A stretch of DNA of 39,953 nt from a virus, in IMG/VR virus record IMGVR_UViG_3300034685_000101, positions 1 to 39,953 of that record. The stretch is one strand, 5' to 3'. The position numbers and the translations under genes are program-made. Below are positions 1 to 6,180 of the stretch, piece by piece; position 1 is the stretch's first letter, and each line of letters starts with the position of its first letter. The notes beneath the pieces are model-generated. The model was not told the origin of the DNA and made no database searches. It saw nothing but the letters and a program-made list of their open reading frames with translations.

Positions 1-42
1 CGCTGGGCCTGGAGTGTTGGACCTGGCCGGGGGGGGGGGGGG
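1..42. other. Low-quality left contig end
   Basis: Bases 1-42 resemble 39794-39833 (both read like GGGCCTGGAG-GTTGGA followed by a G-rich run) but differ at many places. The right-hand copy has G tracts split by single T residues, whereas here they are merged into one long G homopolymer. The simplest reading is a sequencing or assembly error at the contig tip, not a biological variant. Confidence 0.6.
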
Positions 43-162
43 GGGGTACCTCCGCCGCACGCCAACCTCAATTCCCCCCCTCCCCCACCCCTCGCACACT
101 GTACACAAAACAACCCCCCTTCCTCGCTGCTCATCGTATCTCGTATACATAATGCAGAATAT
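43..162 (+). repeat. Terminal direct repeat, left copy (120 bp)
   Basis: This stretch is identical to 39834-39953. It begins in a G run followed by TACCTCCGCCGCACGCC, carries a C-rich tract, and ends at AATGCAGAATAT. It may be an assembly overlap of a circular or permuted genome, or a real short terminal repeat. No gene lies in it. It is rich in C and A and poor in G on this strand. Confidence 0.95.
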
Positions 163-325
163 CTCATAATCAAATACAACATACAGCACAAAACAACGAC
201 AAAACAGCAGTATACAGTATGCATAGCACATAATACATGGGTAATTGTGCATGCAACTAATAACAAAAGTGTATACTGCATGAAGAATAAGATTAAAAAA
301 AGATAAGAAAATGTATAAATGATGC
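163..325. other. Gene-free leader upstream of early promoter
   Basis: This A/T/C-rich segment precedes the first early promoter. It contains the inverted pair GCAGTATAC (207-215) and GTATACTGC (271-279), 55 bp apart, plus CAGTATGCAT next to the first copy. These could be operator half-sites. No open frame with a ribosome-binding site is visible. Confidence 0.5.
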
Positions 326-354
326 TTGACATGCTGGGATATGTGGTCTATACT
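326..354 (+). promoter_or_regulatory. Sigma70-type promoter, early rightward genes
   Basis: TTGACA (326-331) and TATACT (349-354) are separated by 17 bp. Transcription would start near 361, just ahead of a strong ribosome-binding site (AAAGGAGGGGG, about 370-380) and the first ATG at 390. It would drive the 390-2218 gene block. It is nearly consensus, so host RNA polymerase should read it at once after injection. Confidence 0.85.
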
Positions 355-389
355 TAAATCAACAAAACGAAAGGAGGGGGAATGTAAAA

Positions 390-692
390 ATGAAACCTAT
401 CAAAATGAAAAAGGTTATAGGCGGGATCAGGTACGACACGGAGAAGGCCACAATTATAGCACATGATTGCTACTGGGACGGCCACAACATGGAAAGAAAC
501 GGCCGCAATACCTACTTGTACAAAACACCCAAAGGTCGCTACTTCGCTGTATACCAGACATTGTGGCAAGGTGAGCTAGATAGCCTGGAACCGTTGGAGG
601 AATACGAGGCAGTATATCTCTATGAACAACTTCCCGAACATGAGGTCGAGTTCGAGGAAGCATTTCCCAATGTAAAAGTCGAGGAAGCATAA
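390..692 (+). CDS. Small early protein, unknown function
   Basis: A 100-residue protein that opens the early operon behind a strong AGGAGG site. The N-terminus (KKVIGGIRYDTEKA, then YLYKTPKGRYFAVYQT) resembles a family of small phage and plasmid proteins that start KKIINGKRYDTETA and contain a LYKTKKGxxF segment; no function is known for these. The C-terminal third is strongly acidic (EEYEAV, EHEVEFEEAF). It has no cysteine motif beyond one Cys and no membrane segment. As the first gene after the strongest promoter it is a candidate for host takeover or counter-defence, but this is position-based inference only. A hairpin at 701-733 follows the stop codon. Confidence 0.8.
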   Translation: MKPIKMKKVIGGIRYDTEKATIIAHDCYWDGHNMERNGRNTYLYKTPKGRYFAVYQTLWQGELDSLEPLEEYEAVYLYEQLPEHEVEFEEAFPNVKVEEA

Positions 693-700
693 TTATGGAC

Positions 701-733
701 AAAGGAAGAGGGATCTTTGATCCTTCTTCCTTT
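701..733 (+). terminator. Stem-loop after first early gene
   Basis: The arms AAAGGAAGAGGGATC (701-715) and GATCCTTCTTCCTTT (719-733) form a 15-bp stem with one G-U pair and a 3-base loop, followed by CTTTGTATTTTGTG. It may be a partial terminator or an RNA-stabilising element. It belongs to a set of three stem-loops (also 1228-1255 and 1654-1690) that share the arm GGAAGAGGG. Confidence 0.65.
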
Positions 734-818
734 CTTTGTATTTTGTGTACGGTGAGCAGGGATGACCACAATTGCGTGGTAGGCAGAAGGAAGAAAAACC
801 AAAAAGGAGGAATTGGGA

Positions 819-1217
819 ATGTCAGATTGGAAAGAAACAGCTAGGCAAATAGCGGAGGAAGCATGGGAAGAGTACAAAGACAACGAAGAAGCAGCGATTG
901 AATTTATCGAAGAGAGCGTAGACGGGTGCGCTGAAGTAATTTATACTACTGAAGCGTACGAGGTGGTATGCAGCGCACGTAGCTGCGATTATGAAACGTT
1001 CGATATAGCGAACGATGAACTAAGAGACACGGGAGGGTACAGAATATATGACGGGGAAACAATCGACGATATAATTACAAGGCTAGCATACTGGATCATT
1101 CACACTGAAGCTGTGGATCATTACTGGGAACTGGTAAAGGAACACGAAGAGGAGGAAGAAGAAGAGGAGGAGGAAGAAGAAGAGGAAGAACAAGAGGAGG
1201 CGATCTATGACGCATAA
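819..1217 (+). CDS. Early acidic protein with poly-glutamate tail (paralogue 1)
   Basis: 132 residues from ATG 819. That start has AAGGAGG (804-810) eight bases upstream and matches the N-terminus of the next gene (SDWKETA versus INWRETA); an in-frame TTG at 813 is a worse choice. The body is predicted helical and very acidic. It aligns with the 115-residue protein at 1296-1643 along its length: W(K/R)ETA, EAY-V-A, DY--F--A, IITRLAYWxI, YWELV. The C-terminus carries about 18 nearly continuous Glu residues encoded by a GAG/GAA purine run (1147-1200), absent from the paralogue. Family and function are not recognised. A net charge this negative recalls DNA-mimic counter-defence proteins, which is speculation. 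Confidence 0.8.
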   Translation: MSDWKETARQIAEEAWEEYKDNEEAAIEFIEESVDGCAEVIYTTEAYEVVCSARSCDYETFDIANDELRDTGGYRIYDGETIDDIITRLAYWIIHTEAVDHYWELVKEHEEEEEEEEEEEEEEEQEEAIYDA

Positions 1218-1227
1218 TAAACCACTT

Positions 1228-1255
1228 AAGGAAGAGGGTTTATTCCCTCTTCCTT
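1228..1255 (+). terminator. Intercistronic stem-loop
   Basis: AAGGAAGAGGG (1228-1238) pairs perfectly with CCCTCTTCCTT (1245-1255) around a 6-base loop. No T-run follows, so a processing, stability or pausing role is as likely as termination. It is almost identical to the stem-loop at 1654-1681. Confidence 0.6.
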
Positions 1256-1295
1256 CCACAAGAAACAAAAGCCTAAACTAAAGGGGGAAAAGTAA

Positions 1296-1643
1296 ATGAT
1301 TAACTGGAGAGAAACAGCAGAAAAAATAGGAGAAAGTGCATTTAGATTATATGGCGATCAGGAAGACAACTTAATTGGCTTCGTAATTGAATACGTGGAA
1401 GACACGGCAAACGAAACAGTAGCAGTGAACTATTTAGACGAAGCATATAAAATGGTATACGACGCAAACATAAATGATTACAAAGTATTTAAAGAAGCAA
1501 CGCAAGCGTTGCTAACAGACATATCACTTGAAAAGAATATAGAGAATATTATTACAAGATTAGCGTATTGGGTGATATATATAAAAGCAATGCATAGATA
1601 TTGGGAATTAGTGGAACAGGAGGAGATGATGATAAACGCATAA
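1296..1643 (+). CDS. Early protein, paralogue 2 of the 819-1217 gene
   Basis: 115 residues, start ATG 1296 behind AAAGGGGGAAAAGTAA. It is homologous to the upstream gene over nearly its whole length: INWRETAEKIGESA, EAYKMVYDA, NIIEN-like IITRLAYWVIY and HRYWELVEQEE. It lacks the poly-Glu tail and ends in EEMMINA. Base composition is clearly more AT-rich than in its paralogue, so the two copies have diverged for some time. Its function is unknown. The tandem pair, each copy followed by the same type of stem-loop, looks like a gene-plus-hairpin duplication. Confidence 0.8.
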   Translation: MINWRETAEKIGESAFRLYGDQEDNLIGFVIEYVEDTANETVAVNYLDEAYKMVYDANINDYKVFKEATQALLTDISLEKNIENIITRLAYWVIYIKAMHRYWELVEQEEMMINA

Positions 1644-1653
1644 CAAACCGCAT

Positions 1654-1690
1654 AAGGAAGAGGGCTTATTCCCTCTTCCTTTTCTTTTTT
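1654..1690 (+). terminator. Rho-independent-type terminator
   Basis: AAGGAAGAGGG (1654-1664) pairs with CCCTCTTCCTT (1671-1681) around CTTATT, followed by TTCTTTTTT. Unlike its twin at 1228-1255 it has a T-rich tail and should terminate at least part of the early transcripts. Confidence 0.75.
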
Positions 1691-1790
1691 GTTTTTTATA
1701 CAGAGCCGTCCACATTTGGCTTGCACTTCTACGCAGGCGGAAGATAACAGAATTTGCATAAAAACCAGAGGCGGAAGGAGGCTGTACTAA

Positions 1791-2081
1791 ATGAAAGTTA
1801 CAAAGAATTTAAAGCAAAGACTGGAGAAAGCAAAAAGAGAAGGGTTTAAGCGTGTTTATGTCGTGCTAGGCAATAAATTCGCCACAACTTATTGTTCGGT
1901 TGTGGATATTGACACGCTACTTAACTGGCCTACTGGCACGCATTATTGGGTGCCGAGACCAACAGGCGGAAGGTGGAAACGCTGGATGAATACACGACAC
2001 CTTGATCCCACAACCGACATACAATATAGCATGCTGTTTGACCAGTATTTCGACGAAGATAAGGGGCGGAAGGGGGCTTAG
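1791..2081 (+). CDS. Small early protein, unknown
   Basis: 96 residues from ATG 1791. The start is preceded by GGCGGAAGGAGG (1770-1781), a 12-mer found before three other start codons. The N-terminus is basic (KVTKNLKQRLEKAKREGFKRVYVV); the centre has THYWVPRPTGGRWKRWM, rich in Trp and Arg. The segment GGRWKRWM recalls GGRWDKRN in the helicase at 8281; both are encoded over a GGCGGAAGGTGG DNA word, so the similarity may be at DNA level. No family was recognised. Nucleic-acid binding is possible from the charge but not shown. Confidence 0.75.
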   Translation: MKVTKNLKQRLEKAKREGFKRVYVVLGNKFATTYCSVVDIDTLLNWPTGTHYWVPRPTGGRWKRWMNTRHLDPTTDIQYSMLFDQYFDEDKGRKGA

Positions 2082-2086
2082 ATAAG

Positions 2087-2218
2087 GTGAAATGTATAAT
2101 CTGTGGGCAAGAAATTCCACAAGGTGAAACAGAGATGCTGTTTTTGAGTGATTCTGTGCCAAAAATATGTGAAGATTGCTTTGACATAATAGCTGAAGGT
2201 AAGAAAAATAGAAGATAA
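2087..2218 (+). CDS. Tiny zinc-ribbon protein
   Basis: 43 residues starting at GTG 2087, six bases after the previous stop, with GGCGGAAGGGGG (2065-2076) as the ribosome-binding region. Two knuckles are visible: CIIC near the N-terminus and CEDC near residue 28. This is the usual pattern for a minimal treble-clef or zinc-ribbon fold, and similar CxxC-CxxC mini-proteins recur in this genome (6181, 7633, 7889). It is the last gene before the strong terminator at 2246-2281. The role is unknown; protein or RNA contact through the zinc site is a generic possibility. Confidence 0.65.
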   Translation: MKCIICGQEIPQGETEMLFLSDSVPKICEDCFDIIAEGKKNRR

Positions 2219-2240
2219 TACTGTATACTGTATTATCTTC
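2211..2240. repeat. Perfect inverted repeat at end of early block
   Basis: GAAGATAATAC (2211-2221) and GTATTATCTTC (2230-2240) form an 11-bp stem with an 8-base loop TGTATACT. The 5' arm covers the stop codon of the 43-residue gene. It lies just ahead of the main terminator and may protect the mRNA end or serve as an operator; the loop includes the GTATACTG word seen near 271. Confidence 0.7.
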
Positions 2241-2245
2241 TTAAG

Positions 2246-2281
2246 AAAAAGGTAGGCCAGGACAATTGGCCTACCTTTTTT
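2246..2281 (+). terminator. Strong rho-independent terminator
   Basis: GGTAGGCCA (2251-2259) and TGGCCTACC (2267-2275) form a perfect 9-bp GC-rich stem with a 7-base loop, preceded by AAAAA and followed by TTTTTT. It closes the first early transcription unit. Confidence 0.9.
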
Positions 2282-2320
2282 AAGATGTTACGACCAGCCA
2301 AATTCCACAATGCGGAACAA

Positions 2321-2850
2321 AGGTGGGAGATTACACCCAAAAATACCCCCAAAAAAGGGCCCGAAGTGGGAGATAAGCCACATGCCGAATGGCCTACGCT
2401 AGTTTACTGCTACTAGCACCCCTCTTCAGTGTATATACTATAGGGGCAAAAAACGCGATAAACACTTTCGTGGCGTAGACCCCTTGTGAAAGTTTGGTAT
2501 AAAGTGAGGACAGGTGAGTGAGGGGTGAGTACACTTTAACAGACGTGGTGTTACTATATATAGACTGGGATCTCGGGGGTGAGTACATGAGTGAGGGCAA
2601 ACAAAAAGGGCCGAGACCATTTTTCCACTTTTTATGTGTACTCAGCCTCGACCCCCATAACCATGCCTGTTAATAACGTCCGTTAAAGTGTACTCACCCT
2701 GTCCTCACCTCACTCACCTGCGTTTCTTTTTTCTGAATTCTATATACAATTCACTACAACGGCGTAACACTTTTGCCTTTTTCGGGCCCCTTGCCCTACT
2801 TTTTTCTTTATCTCCCACCGAACTGTGGGCCTTTTAACCCTCACTCACCC
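2321..2850. other. Nested inverted repeats, candidate origin/control region
   Basis: This region has no convincing gene. GGGTGAGTACACTTTAACAG (from 2523, continuing to ACGT at 2546) has its inverted partner at 2676-2699 with one mismatch in 24. GTGAGGACAGG (2504-2514) pairs with CCTGTCCTCAC (2698-2708) and CAGGTGAGTGAG (2511-2522) with CTCACTCACCTG (2709-2720). Further copies of GGTGAGTACA and of the GTGAG core occur at 2578-2595, 2637-2644 and 2840-2850. Outer arms GTGGGAGATAA (2366-2376; also GTGGGAGATTA at 2323) pair with TTATCTCCCAC (2808-2818), next to GGGCCCGAA / TTCGGGCCC. AT-rich TATATA blocks sit between. Such iteron-plus-dyad layouts fit a replication origin or a multi-site regulator. 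Confidence 0.55.
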
Positions 2851-3312
2851 CTTTGGCCTATACCTAAAAATACCTAAAAATTCAAAGTACACACTGCTTT
2901 GCTCCATTCTACCACATCTTTTTACCTTTGTCAACTCCCTCCATCCCTAGCCCTCTTCCTATCATTCACTTTACCTCTTATCTCAATTTCCGTCAACATA
3001 TTTTTGTTTATGTTTTTCTTTCCATCCACACCCACCCCCAACCCACCCCCCAATTGTGGACTTCAAAGCCCCTCATTCTTTGTCCAAAACCCCATCTCTC
3101 GTGCCCCAGAACGCCTCATCTTTCTCTCCCAAGCATAAAACACTACCCCCACCCCTTCAAATTCAATCTACGCCATTCTAGCCCCACATCCCCCCCAGTG
3201 TGGTACTCCAGGCCTATTTTTACCTTATCCAGCCCCAAATACTTAGGTCTACAGCCCCACAACACCCCAAAACCCCAGCATTAGCAAGGCTTATTTCAAT
3301 TACAACCTCCCT
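2851..3312. other. G-poor, C-rich gene-free tract
   Basis: About 460 bp with few G on the + strand and many C runs (for example near 3025-3055, 3140-3160 and 3190-3200). It starts with a direct repeat TACCTAAAAA (2861-2870, 2871-2880). Open frames exist on the + strand but lack ribosome-binding sites and have Pro/Ser/Leu compositions expected from C-rich noncoding DNA. It lies between the inverted-repeat region and the 3314 promoter. Strong strand asymmetry is common near origins, primer sites or R-loop regions; the function here is unknown. Confidence 0.5.
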
Positions 3313-3313
3313 C

Positions 3314-3341
3314 TTGACATTCAGTCCAAAGGGCCTATAAT
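3314..3341 (+). promoter_or_regulatory. Consensus sigma70-type promoter of second early block
   Basis: TTGACA (3314-3319) and TATAAT (3336-3341) are both perfect consensus hexamers, 16 bp apart. The start point would be near 3348. It reads into the 3374-15589 gene block and follows the gene-free control region. Confidence 0.9.
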
Positions 3342-3373
3342 AAGGCTACAATACCTAGAAGGAGGAGAGCAAG

Positions 3374-3976
3374 ATGGCAAAGAAAAGAACAAAGAGATTC
3401 TACGTGAGATTCTACGTGGAAGAAAGGGCAGTAAGAATAACAAACAAAAACGACATTGCCGCCATAAATTTTGCAGCACTCGCCACAGCTACCCCTACCT
3501 TTGACGATCGCTCTTGGGAGTACCTTTGCGTACGAGATCGTTATGTGGTAGGTACCGACACTCACAGGATACACCGAGCCTTCTTAGAAAGTACCATTGA
3601 AAACGGGCTTTACGCTCTTGTCAAAAGCACAAAGAAAGAAATTATCATCGAACGTATTAAAGATGAAGGGGGCTACCCTTCGCAAACAGCAATTGACAAA
3701 TACCTACAGATTACTGGCCGCAAGGTAGAAGTCAAAGAAAAAATACTTAAATTTTTACCAGCTATCTTAGTCTACCTTGTGGGTGGCAACGGGCAAGCAA
3801 TCAAGCCAGAATACTTAATTGATGTATGTAGGTTCCTGCCGTCGGCTAACGTTATCGTTACGTTGCCATCCGACCCCACCCATGGAGTACACATACTACA
3901 TACGAGCGAAAACATGGAGGCTTTCATTATGCCTATCGTCTTAAACTCTAGTAAAATAGTAGAAAGAAAATATTAA
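3374..3976 (+). CDS. Possible truncated sliding-clamp (DnaN-like) protein
   Basis: 200 residues; ATG 3374 follows AGGAGGAGAGCAAG. Two stretches recall the bacterial beta clamp. VGTDTHRIHRAFLE (about residue 58) resembles the TDGHRL strand, followed by ENGLYALVKSTKKEIII; YLIDVCRFLPSANVIVTL and AFIMPIVL near the C-terminus recall the last clamp domain with its PM(R/P)-type ending. A full beta clamp is ~370 residues with three domains, so this would be a shortened form of about two domains, as seen in some phages. If correct, it would tether the replicase to DNA. The similarity is weak, and an unrelated early protein remains possible. It is the first gene after the consensus promoter. Confidence 0.4.
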   Translation: MAKKRTKRFYVRFYVEERAVRITNKNDIAAINFAALATATPTFDDRSWEYLCVRDRYVVGTDTHRIHRAFLESTIENGLYALVKSTKKEIIIERIKDEGGYPSQTAIDKYLQITGRKVEVKEKILKFLPAILVYLVGGNGQAIKPEYLIDVCRFLPSANVIVTLPSDPTHGVHILHTSENMEAFIMPIVLNSSKIVERKY

Positions 3977-3999
3977 TTTATCCCAAGGAGGAGATTAAC

Positions 4000-4203
4000 A
4001 TGTCTAAAACAAGGAACATTAGTTTCTATTTTGTCCCCACAGGTGGAAGTAAGCTCTTCGCTTGTGGTAAGGGCAAGTTCGATAACGGCAGTAACATAGA
4101 ACACTGCTTTTACTTCATCGTTAATATACCTATCCTTAAGAAGTTCTTTCGTGTTCGCTATTGTGGTATGTACGGTGATATAAAAATAACGACTTATGCC
4201 TAA
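4000..4203 (+). CDS. Small unknown protein
   Basis: 67 residues; ATG 4000 preceded by CAAGGAGGAGATTAAC. The sequence is rich in aromatic residues and basic overall (FYFVPTGG, HCFYFIVNIPILKKFFRVRYCGMYG). It has three Cys, but not in a paired zinc-binding pattern. The hydrophobic middle is too short and too charged at its ends to be called a membrane helix. No family was recognised. It sits between the clamp-like gene and the 77-residue gene in the same operon. Confidence 0.65.
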   Translation: MSKTRNISFYFVPTGGSKLFACGKGKFDNGSNIEHCFYFIVNIPILKKFFRVRYCGMYGDIKITTYA

Positions 4204-4225
4204 CAGGCGGAAGGAGGAATTAAAG

Positions 4226-4459
4226 ATGCCTAATATGTATTATTACGAAGCTAAACCAAAGAATGGGCGGCTAACAGCCCGCCATAAGAAAGAGTTACAG
4301 AAAGCAGGATTCGGCTGGACGGGCCTAGGATGGATTGCCCAAGCGGAACGACCGCCCAAAGTGTGGGGCTGTATTGTTAGAGTTATAAAACCTAAAACTG
4401 GCCCAATAGTAATAAATACGGAGCAAGATTGGAAGAGCTTTTTAAAGACAATACATTAA
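4226..4459 (+). CDS. Small basic protein, unknown
   Basis: 77 residues from ATG 4226, chosen because GGCGGAAGGAGG (4206-4217) sits eight bases upstream; an in-frame ATG at 4196 lies in front of that site and overlaps the previous gene. The N-terminal half is basic (YYYEAKPKNGRLTARHKKELQKAGFGWTGLGWIAQ) with several Trp and Gly; the C-terminal half has VWGCIVRVIKPKTG and WKSFL. The pattern of an N-terminal helix then G-W-x-G-LGW resembles small phage proteins of unknown role. Nucleic-acid binding is plausible but not demonstrated. Confidence 0.65.
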   Translation: MPNMYYYEAKPKNGRLTARHKKELQKAGFGWTGLGWIAQAERPPKVWGCIVRVIKPKTGPIVINTEQDWKSFLKTIH

Positions 4460-4473
4460 AGGGGATATAACAA

Positions 4474-4668
4474 GTGAAAGAAATTACTATAAAGTTATCA
4501 GAAGCAGAAATTAATCACCTATTGGCTCATCTTGAAGCTAACGGCCAAATTACTGGTATGAATTATGATTGGTATTATGGCGACCGAAATAGGTTTGAAA
4601 AAAGACACGAACGATTAAAGCAAAAATTAAATAGCGCGATAGAGGCGGAAGGAGGAGAACAAAAATGA
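4474..4668 (+). CDS. Small helical protein, unknown
   Basis: 64 residues from GTG 4474 behind AAAGGGGATATAACAA. It is helical and charged: EITIKLSEAEINHLLAHLEANGQI, then RFEKRHERLKQKLNSAI. The last residues (EAEGGEQK) are encoded by the ribosome-binding region of the next gene, GGCGGAAGGAGG (4644-4655), and the stop codon overlaps the next ATG (ATGA at 4665-4668), so the two genes are translationally coupled. No recognised family. Confidence 0.7.
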   Translation: MKEITIKLSEAEINHLLAHLEANGQITGMNYDWYYGDRNRFEKRHERLKQKLNSAIEAEGGEQK

Positions 4669-5063
4669 ATATAGAAAAAGAGATGAAATTAACCCCAAGG
4701 GGCAAAATAAAAATAGTTAGTAAGAAGGTGTTCCTTAGGGGTGAGCCACACTATGAAGTTGTTCACATCGAAGCTGCTCCGAGCATTGATCTCCCTGAGT
4801 CGTATATATTGGGGTACCCATGCTGTTACTATGAGGAGGTATATGATTCTAGATATCTTCATGTGAGGTGGATCGAGAAAGGAATAATAAAAACTAAAAA
4901 CATTTACATAGGTAGTACTTATAGGATAGACGAGTTTGAAGAGTTAATATCGCATATTAAAGATGCTGGTAAACGTCTATCTAATCTTATAAAAAATTAC
5001 AAAGAAACATATTTCAAGGATGGAGAGAACTTGTGGCAAGGTGAAAGAATTGACATTATTTGA
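4665..5063 (+). CDS. Unknown early protein
   Basis: 132 residues, start ATG 4665 overlapping the previous stop. N-terminal part: KEMKLTPRGKIKIVSKKVFLRG; middle: GYPCCYYEEVYDSRYLHVRWIEKG, a likely beta-rich core; C-terminus helical (RIDEFEELISHIKDAGKRLSNLIKNYKETY). The vicinal Cys pair at about residue 52-53 is notable, but no zinc motif is completed. No family was recognised. Its C-terminal coding region overlaps the leader of the next gene, consistent with tight packing in one operon. Confidence 0.65.
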   Translation: MNIEKEMKLTPRGKIKIVSKKVFLRGEPHYEVVHIEAAPSIDLPESYILGYPCCYYEEVYDSRYLHVRWIEKGIIKTKNIYIGSTYRIDEFEELISHIKDAGKRLSNLIKNYKETYFKDGENLWQGERIDII

Positions 5064-5082
5064 CCAAAGGAGGAGAACTAAA

Positions 5083-5400
5083 ATGACCAAAGAAGAGCAA
5101 CTTAGGCAAGCCTTCCAAGAAAAAGGCTTCACAGTCAGAGCTTCAAAGATCGACGAAGAAATCGAAGACTACATATTCGTTGTGGAAGACCGTACAGGAG
5201 ATATACAAGTGTATCATTTCTACTTAGCATGGCTGTCTTTGGTGCCTATGGTTGAAATTTATCTTTTCGACTCTTTTAAAAGAAGAAAACGAAACCAACT
5301 ACGCAAACGGCCTCAAGAATTTTTAGAAACCTTCGATCGCTACATGCTCTACAACTTAGCAAGCATAACCATGGAAGAAGACGAGTGGCTGGCACAATAA
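5083..5400 (+). CDS. Unknown early protein
   Basis: 105 residues from ATG 5083, which follows AAAGGAGGAGAACTAAA; the same frame is open further upstream but only through the preceding gene. N-terminus TKEEQLRQAFQEKGFTVRASKIDEEIEDYIFVVED suggests an alpha-beta fold; the middle YHFYLAWLSLVPMVEIYLF is hydrophobic but interrupted, and the rest is basic (KRRKRNQLRKRPQEF). One membrane-associated segment is possible. No family was recognised. Confidence 0.65.
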   Translation: MTKEEQLRQAFQEKGFTVRASKIDEEIEDYIFVVEDRTGDIQVYHFYLAWLSLVPMVEIYLFDSFKRRKRNQLRKRPQEFLETFDRYMLYNLASITMEEDEWLAQ

Positions 5401-5415
5401 AAGGAGGAGATAAAA

Positions 5416-5808
5416 ATGAAAGAGAAAGATTGGGAACTAATATTAAATGCGGGACGACAGAGAGTTTACAAGCTTAACTTTAAGGTACGATACTTCAAAC
5501 GACCAGATGAAGAAATGACACCTATCAAAGAAGCATTCGATTACAACATTTGCTTGCCAGAACATCTTGAGATTGTAGACGACACCGAAACGATCGATAA
5601 GGTTTGTGTATCTGATGCTCATGACCACGTTGAGCGGTTAGTCTTCCCTGTAGTGTATGCCATTGATAAACGTACGGGCACTGAACATCTATTCGTAAAC
5701 CCCCTTGATATCGATGGACACATGACGCCATTAATCGGATATGGTTACGCAAAGACTATACACAAGGACGAAGTATATCTTAGGCACCTTAGGATGCTTA
5801 ACAAATAA
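5416..5808 (+). CDS. Unknown early protein
   Basis: 130 residues; ATG 5416 follows AAAGGAGGAGATAAAA. It has a mixed alpha/beta composition with a His-rich middle (VSDAHDHVERLVFPVVYAID, then HLFVNPLDIDGHM). The spaced His and Asp residues might bind metal, but no known metal-site signature is complete. No cysteine pairs or membrane segments. Unknown role; the gene lies in the row of small early genes between the clamp-like and helicase genes. Confidence 0.65.
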   Translation: MKEKDWELILNAGRQRVYKLNFKVRYFKRPDEEMTPIKEAFDYNICLPEHLEIVDDTETIDKVCVSDAHDHVERLVFPVVYAIDKRTGTEHLFVNPLDIDGHMTPLIGYGYAKTIHKDEVYLRHLRMLNK

Positions 5809-5829
5809 AAGCATAAGGAGGAGATTTAT

Positions 5830-6180
5830 ATGATAAACATAGAAAGTAAGGCTTGGAAGATTTTATCACCCAGCGGCGAGGGTACAAAAGACTATTTTCT
5901 TTTTATGACACGTTTTGACCTGGGCATGATGTTTCATTTTCATAGGGATAACGACAAAGATGAATTTGATGTAGATGCATACTTAGTACAGTGGGTAATA
6001 GGCGAAAAAGAAGTGCTTGAGGCCAACGCTCAAGAAATACTTAAAGAAACTAAGGACGAGTTTTTTAATTTGGTTAAAAATTATAACGAACGTAGCGAAC
6101 TAAAAAGGCTGTATAAAGAACTCACTCAGCGGGAGCTAGTATGTAAGCCCGATTGGTATATTGAATGGGAGGAGGATTAA
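5830..6180 (+). CDS. Unknown early protein
   Basis: 116 residues; ATG 5830 behind AAGGAGGAGATTTAT. Acidic overall (DNDKDEFDVDAYLV; C-terminal WYIEWEED), with a helical stretch EKEVLEANAQEILKETKDEFFNLVKNYNE that could form a coiled coil. The stop codon directly abuts the ATG of the next gene (TAAATG), and the GGAGGAGG that serves the next gene encodes its last residues, so the pair is probably translated in a coupled way. No recognised family. Confidence 0.65.
   Translation: MINIESKAWKILSPSGEGTKDYFLFMTRFDLGMMFHFHRDNDKDEFDVDAYLVQWVIGEKEVLEANAQEILKETKDEFFNLVKNYNERSELKRLYKELTQRELVCKPDWYIEWEED

Noticed and set aside
1083-1268. Minus-strand frame rich in Phe/Leu (looks like a membrane protein)
   Set aside because: It is the antisense of the GAG/GAA run encoding poly-Glu and has no ribosome-binding site.
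2431-2562. Phage-type single-subunit RNA polymerase promoters around the TATATA blocks
   Set aside because: The blocks do not share a ~20-bp conserved sequence, and no phage RNA polymerase gene is present.
2899-3284. Two overlapping + frames rich in Pro, Ser and Leu
   Set aside because: They are caused by the C-rich, G-poor DNA, have no ribosome-binding site and lie just upstream of a consensus promoter; no family likeness.
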